NCBI GenBank assembly: GCA_903939355.1
Contig: CAJAHC010000652.1
Location: forward strand, 1 to 6,693
Direction of reading: 5' to 3'
Source of the DNA: an uncultured Methylococcaceae bacterium
Lineage (GTDB): Bacteria > Pseudomonadota > Gammaproteobacteria > Methylococcales > Methylomonadaceae
DNA length: 6,693 nt
Both the position numbers and the translations under genes were made by a program. Below the pieces are notes generated by a model. It did no database searches. It saw nothing but the letters and a program-made list of their open reading frames with translations, and was not told the origin of the DNA. Shown here piece by piece: positions 1 to 6,693 of this stretch (positions are counted from its first letter, which is position 1; the number at the start of each line of letters is the position of its first letter).

Positions 1-964
1 TACTGATCTTGAAATACAAATTATTGCTAAGATTCCCTTAAACGCATCTACATCAGGTTCTATTACTGTACCAGCAAGGAAATTTTTAGATATTTGTCGT
101 CTTTTACCCAACGGTGCTGAAATTAAATTTGAATTAATAGATGAAAAAATAAAAATTTTATCTAATAAAAGTCGCTTCTCTTTAAGTTGTTTACCCGCAA
201 ATAATTATCCTCAGTTTTCTGAATGTGAATTTGAAAATCAATTTTCCATTAATTCTGACAAATTTAAGAAAGCTCTTGATAAAACTATTTTTTGTATGGC
301 AAATCAAGATGTTCGTTATTATCTAAATGGTTTATTAGTTAATATTTCAAATAATAAAATAAAACTTGTTGCCTCTGATGGCCACCGTTTATCGATTTAT
401 GAAGATTCTTTAGATCAAACTACTGGTTATGAATCTAGAATTATATTCCCTAGAAAAGGAGTTATAGAACTTAATAAACTACTTGATGATACTAGTGTTG
501 ATTTAATAATTGAATTTTCTAATGGTAATATTAGAATTTTTATTAAGAATTTAATTTTTTCTGCAAAATTAGTGGATTCAAAATATCCAGATTTTGGTAA
601 AGTTTTTCAACAGGATTTTTTTAAATCAATTTCTATTAAAAAGTTAATTCTAAAGGATGCTCTAACTAGGGTAGCAATTTTATCTAATGAAAAATTCAAA
701 GGTGTCACTTTAGATATTAGTCCCAAGAGTTTAAAAATTAGTACACACAATCCTGAGCATGATGAAGCTGAAGAAGAACTTACTATTGATTATATGGGCG
801 ATCCTATATCTATTGCTTTCAATGCTCAATATTTATTAGATGCAATTTCTAATTTGGATTCTGATGTTGCTGTATTAACAATTGCTAGTAATGCTAGTAG
901 TTGTTTTATAAGTGAACCTTCTGACTCTATTTATAAATTCATCGTAATGCCAATGCGACTCTAA
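1..964 (+). CDS. dnaN: DNA polymerase III beta subunit (sliding clamp), 5'-truncated by the window edge
   Basis: DnaN is the ring-shaped clamp that tethers DNA polymerase III and other DNA-processing proteins to the template. The reading frame is open from base 2, giving 320 visible residues that begin at TDLEIQI. This matches roughly residue 47 of the 366-residue E. coli protein, so about 46 N-terminal residues lie outside the window. The ATG at 296 is internal: it is the Met of the conserved MANQDVRYYLNG stretch (E. coli MAHQDVRYYLNG). Other family blocks are VPARKFLDICR, SRFSLS, ASDGHRLS, PRKGVIEL, AKLVDSKYPDF, ILSNEKFKGV, NPEHDEAEEE and the C-terminal MPMRL, which lines the partner-binding cleft. 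recF follows after 11 nt, so the two are probably cotranscribed, with dnaA expected upstream. The gene is very AT-rich (54 of 240 bases G+C in four sampled lines). The frame looks intact and the identification is secure. Confidence 0.97.
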   Translation, partial: TDLEIQIIAKIPLNASTSGSITVPARKFLDICRLLPNGAEIKFELIDEKIKILSNKSRFSLSCLPANNYPQFSECEFENQFSINSDKFKKALDKTIFCMANQDVRYYLNGLLVNISNNKIKLVASDGHRLSIYEDSLDQTTGYESRIIFPRKGVIELNKLLDDTSVDLIIEFSNGNIRIFIKNLIFSAKLVDSKYPDFGKVFQQDFFKSISIKKLILKDALTRVAILSNEKFKGVTLDISPKSLKISTHNPEHDEAEEELTIDYMGDPISIAFNAQYLLDAISNLDSDVAVLTIASNASSCFISEPSDSIYKFIVMPMRL

Positions 965-975
965 GATTAATTGAA

Positions 976-4513
<3,538 letters not shown>

Positions 4514-4515
4514 TT

Positions 4516-5298
4516 ATGTTGACATTTCCTCAAATTGACCCGATTGCATTAAGTTTGGGACCAATAAAAATTCATTGGTATGGTCTTATGTATGTAATTG
4601 GTTTTGCCGCCGTTTGGTTTTTAGGTCAGAAACGGGCAGAACGATCTTGGTCAGCTATAAAACCGGAAGCTATAGAAGATTTGGTTACTTATGGTGCGAT
4701 GGGAGTAATTCTGGGCGGTAGAATAGGTTATATTTTATTTTATAATTTCAGTGAGTTTTTAAACAACCCGATTATTCTGTTTAAAATATGGCAAGGTGGC
4801 ATGTCTTTTCATGGTGGCATGTTAGGTGTATTTTTTGCTATGTGGTTTTTTGCAAAAAAACAGCACTGCACCCTGTTGCAATTAACCGATATTATCGCAC
4901 CACTGGCCCCGATAGGATTAGGGGCAGGGCGCATTGGAAATTTTATTAATTCCGAACTCTGGGGCAAAGCGACCGATGTGCCTTGGGCTATGGTGTTTCC
5001 TAATGGTGGCCCACTTGCACGTCATCCATCACAATTGTATGAAGCCTTTTTAGAAGGGTTCGTGTTATTTATTATTCTCTGGTTGTATTCAGATAAATCA
5101 AAACCGGTGGGCGCAACAACCGGCATGGCATTGTTTTTCTACGGCTGTTTTCGATTTTTTGTTGAATTTTTTAGAATGCCAGATGCTCATCTTGGTTTTT
5201 TAGCATTAAATTGGGTAACGATGGGACAAATATTATCATTGCCTATGATTATTAGTGGTTGGTTACTATTTTATTATGCCAACAAAAAAACGGTATGA
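4516..5298 (+). CDS. lgt: Prolipoprotein diacylglyceryl transferase
   Basis: Lgt is the inner-membrane enzyme that moves diacylglycerol from phosphatidylglycerol to the lipobox cysteine of prolipoproteins, the first step of lipoprotein maturation. The 260 residues are mostly hydrophobic, consistent with the family's seven membrane segments. Visible motifs are HWYGLMY (20-26), GGRIGY, FHGGM with H99 (E. coli H103), and the signature [13 protein letters not shown] (138-150) with R139 and N142 (E. coli R143, N146). RHPSQLYE starts at R169, and [12 protein letters not shown] contains R213, E217 and R220. E. coli Lgt (291 residues) has a longer loop before RHPSQLYE, so this is a shorter but complete form. 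The start lies 2 nt after the gyrB stop with only a weak ribosome site, which suggests coupling. The stop overlaps thyA by 4 nt, echoing the lgt-thyA pairing of E. coli. Confidence 0.97.
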   Translation: MLTFPQIDPIALSLGPIKIHWYGLMYVIGFAAVWFLGQKRAERSWSAIKPEAIEDLVTYGAMGVILGGRIGYILFYNFSEFLNNPIILFKIWQGGMSFHGGMLGVFFAMWFFAKKQHCTLLQLTDIIAPLAPIGLGAGRIGNFINSELWGKATDVPWAMVFPNGGPLARHPSQLYEAFLEGFVLFIILWLYSDKSKPVGATTGMALFFYGCFRFFVEFFRMPDAHLGFLALNWVTMGQILSLPMIISGWLLFYYANKKTV

Positions 5299-6128
5299 AG
5301 GCATATCTGGAATTACTCAATAAAGTACTTAATGAAGGTACTTTGAAAGGCGATAGAACCGGTAGTGGTACCTTATCTATTTTTGGCCATCAGATGCGTT
5401 TTGATCTGACCCAGGGCTTTCCATTAGTAACAACAAAAAAAATACATTTAAAATCAATTATTTATGAGTTATTGTGGTTTTTAAGAGGCGAGACTAATCT
5501 GGCTTTTTTACATGAGCATCAGGTTAATATCTGGAATGAATGGGCCGATGAAAAAGGTGATTTAGGCCCCGTCTACGGATATCAATGGCGTTCATGGCCC
5601 ACTTCGGATGGTCGTCATATTGACCAGATTCAACAAGTGATTGAGCAATTAAAAAAAACGCCAAATAGCCGGCGAATAATTGTATCTGCTTGGAATGTCG
5701 CCGATTTACCCGATGAAACCATCAGTCCACAAAAAAATGTAGCACAAGGAAAAATGGCTTTAGCACCCTGCCATGCATTTTTTCAGTTTTATGTTGCCGA
5801 TGGTAAATTGTCATGTCAGCTCTATCAACGGAGCTGTGATACTTTTTTAGGTTTGCCGTTTAATATTGCTAGTTATGCGTTATTGACGCATATCGTAGCT
5901 CAGCAGGCCGATTTGGAAGTGGGTGATTTTATTTGGACGGGTGGAGATGTGCATTTATATCTAAATCATCAAGAGCAAGCTAAACTGCAATTAAAACGAA
6001 CACCCTATGAACTTTGTCATTTGCAGATTAAAAATAAACCACAGTCCATATTTGATTATCAGTATGAAGATTTTTGCTGTGCTGATTATCAAGCGCATGA
6101 GCATATTAAGGCAGCAATTTCTATTTAA
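5295..6128 (+). CDS. thyA: Thymidylate synthase (ThyA type)
   Basis: ThyA converts dUMP to dTMP using methylene-tetrahydrofolate in the cytosol. I place the start at 5295 ([15 protein letters not shown] against E. coli MKQYLELMQKVLDEG), not at the in-frame upstream ATG at 5259, whose 12 extra codons lie within lgt and have no family match. The start and the lgt stop overlap as ATGA (5295-5298). The protein has 277 residues: phosphate-binding R126-R127 in [11 protein letters not shown], catalytic Cys159 in ALAPCH (E. coli C146), the dUMP-binding YQRSCD...GLPFNIASY with R179, S180, D182 and N190, then H220 and Y222 in HLYLNH, and the terminal Ile. It is 13 residues longer than the 264-residue E. 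coli enzyme because of an insert at about residues 139-151 ([13 protein letters not shown]) just before the catalytic Cys. The core motifs are intact, so it should be active. Confidence 0.97.
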   Translation: MKAYLELLNKVLNEGTLKGDRTGSGTLSIFGHQMRFDLTQGFPLVTTKKIHLKSIIYELLWFLRGETNLAFLHEHQVNIWNEWADEKGDLGPVYGYQWRSWPTSDGRHIDQIQQVIEQLKKTPNSRRIIVSAWNVADLPDETISPQKNVAQGKMALAPCHAFFQFYVADGKLSCQLYQRSCDTFLGLPFNIASYALLTHIVAQQADLEVGDFIWTGGDVHLYLNHQEQAKLQLKRTPYELCHLQIKNKPQSIFDYQYEDFCCADYQAHEHIKAAISI

Positions 6129-6166
6129 TTAAATACCATTTTAGTTATAAGAATTACCATTTAAAA
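6129..6166. other. thyA-ppa intergenic gap
   Basis: This 38-nt AT-rich spacer holds a TATAAG hexamer (6146-6151) that resembles a -10 element, but no fitting -35 is visible 16-18 bp upstream. The 8-mer TACCATTT occurs twice, at 6134-6141 and 6155-6162, exactly 21 bp apart. No hairpin with a T-run is present, so thyA and the pyrophosphatase gene could share a transcript. No clear Shine-Dalgarno precedes the ATG at 6167. Confidence 0.4.
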
Positions 6167-6693
6167 ATGAATATACAACACAAAGCGCATCCTTGGCACG
6201 GCATAAAAGCGGGTGATAATGCACCTACTATCGTTACAGCCTTTATCGAAATCGTTCCCTCTGATACGGTTAAATATGAAATTGATAAAGAGAGTGGCTA
6301 TCTTAAAATAGATAGGCCACAAAAGTTTTCCAACATGATTCCTACGCTTTATGGTTTTATTCCACAAACGTATTGTGCTGAAAAAGTTGCCGCATATGCA
6401 TCGTTAAAATCCGGAAAAGAAGTAGCTAAAGGTGATGGTGATCCTTTGGATATTTGCGTATTAAGTGAACGTAGTGTTACTCATGGCGATATTTTATTGC
6501 AGGCCATTCCAATTGGTGGATTTCGTTTGTTGGATGGTGGTGAAGCAGACGACAAAATTATTGCAGTGATGAGGGGTGACGAATTCTATCGACAATGGAA
6601 TGATGTTTCAGATTGTCCAGAGTCTTACATTAACCGGCTCAAACATTATTTTTTAACTTATAAGCATTTGCCGAGTGAAAAAAGTATTTGTGA
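6167..6693 (+). CDS. ppa: Inorganic pyrophosphatase, family I, chlamydia-like long form, 3'-truncated by the window edge
   Basis: This Mg-dependent cytosolic enzyme hydrolyses PPi to phosphate, pulling polymerase and other synthetase reactions forward. The window contains 175 codons plus two bases. The family signature DGDPLDI is at 90-96. Active-site equivalents of the E. coli enzyme are K36, E38 and R50 (K29, E31, R43), Y62 (Y55), D90, D92 and D95 (D65, D67, D70), D123, D128 and K130 (D97, D102, K104) and K166 (K142). E. coli Y51 is replaced by I58. About 18 extra residues (roughly 70-88) precede the signature. AHPWHG, DRPQKFSN, TYC, LLQA, IGG, EADDKIIAV and HYFLTYK closely recall the ~209-residue chlamydial enzyme rather than the 176-residue E. 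coli one, so about 35 C-terminal residues are probably missing. The start at 6167 is supported by the early HPWHG motif. Function is secure; the subfamily call is from memory. Confidence 0.93.
   Translation, partial: MNIQHKAHPWHGIKAGDNAPTIVTAFIEIVPSDTVKYEIDKESGYLKIDRPQKFSNMIPTLYGFIPQTYCAEKVAAYASLKSGKEVAKGDGDPLDICVLSERSVTHGDILLQAIPIGGFRLLDGGEADDKIIAVMRGDEFYRQWNDVSDCPESYINRLKHYFLTYKHLPSEKSIC

Noticed and set aside
205..213. DnaA-box-like TTATCCTCA in dnaN (and TTATCCAGA at 3893-3901 in gyrB)
   Set aside because: Each is a single 8-of-9 match inside a coding region with no cluster or AT-rich unwinding element, so there is no support for an origin in this window.
5259..5294. Upstream in-frame ATG adding 12 codons to thyA
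   Set aside because: The added residues have no match to ThyA, lie entirely inside lgt, and the MKAYLELL start at 5295 aligns with the family and overlaps the lgt stop.
6161..6367. 68-codon minus-strand open frame over the start of the pyrophosphatase gene
   Set aside because: It is antisense to a well-supported family I pyrophosphatase and has no recognisable motif.

Overview
This window is a run of core replication and metabolism genes, all on the + strand, from an AT-rich bacterium. The order dnaN-recF-gyrB is the usual arrangement just downstream of dnaA/oriC, so the window probably starts a kilobase or two from the replication origin. GyrB has 804 residues, including the extra block in the TOPRIM half typical of gammaproteobacteria, and DnaN, RecF, Lgt and ThyA all align readily with their E. 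coli counterparts from memory. I infer a gammaproteobacterium. The low GC and the chlamydia-like pyrophosphatase would fit a host-associated lineage such as Legionellales/Coxiellaceae relatives, but the genus is not something I can read from this sequence.

Layout: the 3' part of dnaN (sliding clamp, cut by the left edge); recF after an 11-nt gap; two parS-type palindromes, one inside the last codons of recF and one over the recF stop codon; gyrB; lgt after a 2-nt gap; thyA overlapping lgt by 4 nt (ATGA); a 38-nt gap; and a family I inorganic pyrophosphatase gene cut by the right edge. No gene-free stretch exceeds 50 bases. There are no rRNA or tRNA genes, insertion sequences or CRISPR arrays, and I see no convincing intrinsic terminator.

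How the parts fit: the clamp, RecF and gyrase serve replication, gap repair and DNA supercoiling. The two parS sites are predicted loading points for the ParB segregation protein and mark this locus as part of the origin-proximal centromere. ThyA supplies dTMP for DNA synthesis, the pyrophosphatase removes PPi released by polymerases, and Lgt attaches the lipid to prolipoproteins in the inner membrane.

The most interesting region is about 2014-2102. The first parS is written into the conserved RecF C-terminus (MFHVEHG). The second lies in a 26-bp perfect palindrome containing the recF stop. A 17-codon reading frame starts on that stop (ATGA) and ends on the gyrB start (ATGA), so it could translationally link the two genes. 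Sampled base composition also rises sharply across this point, from about 22-29% GC in dnaN/recF to about 39-40% in gyrB/lgt. Otherwise the window is ordinary core genome, and I see no wholly new system in it.
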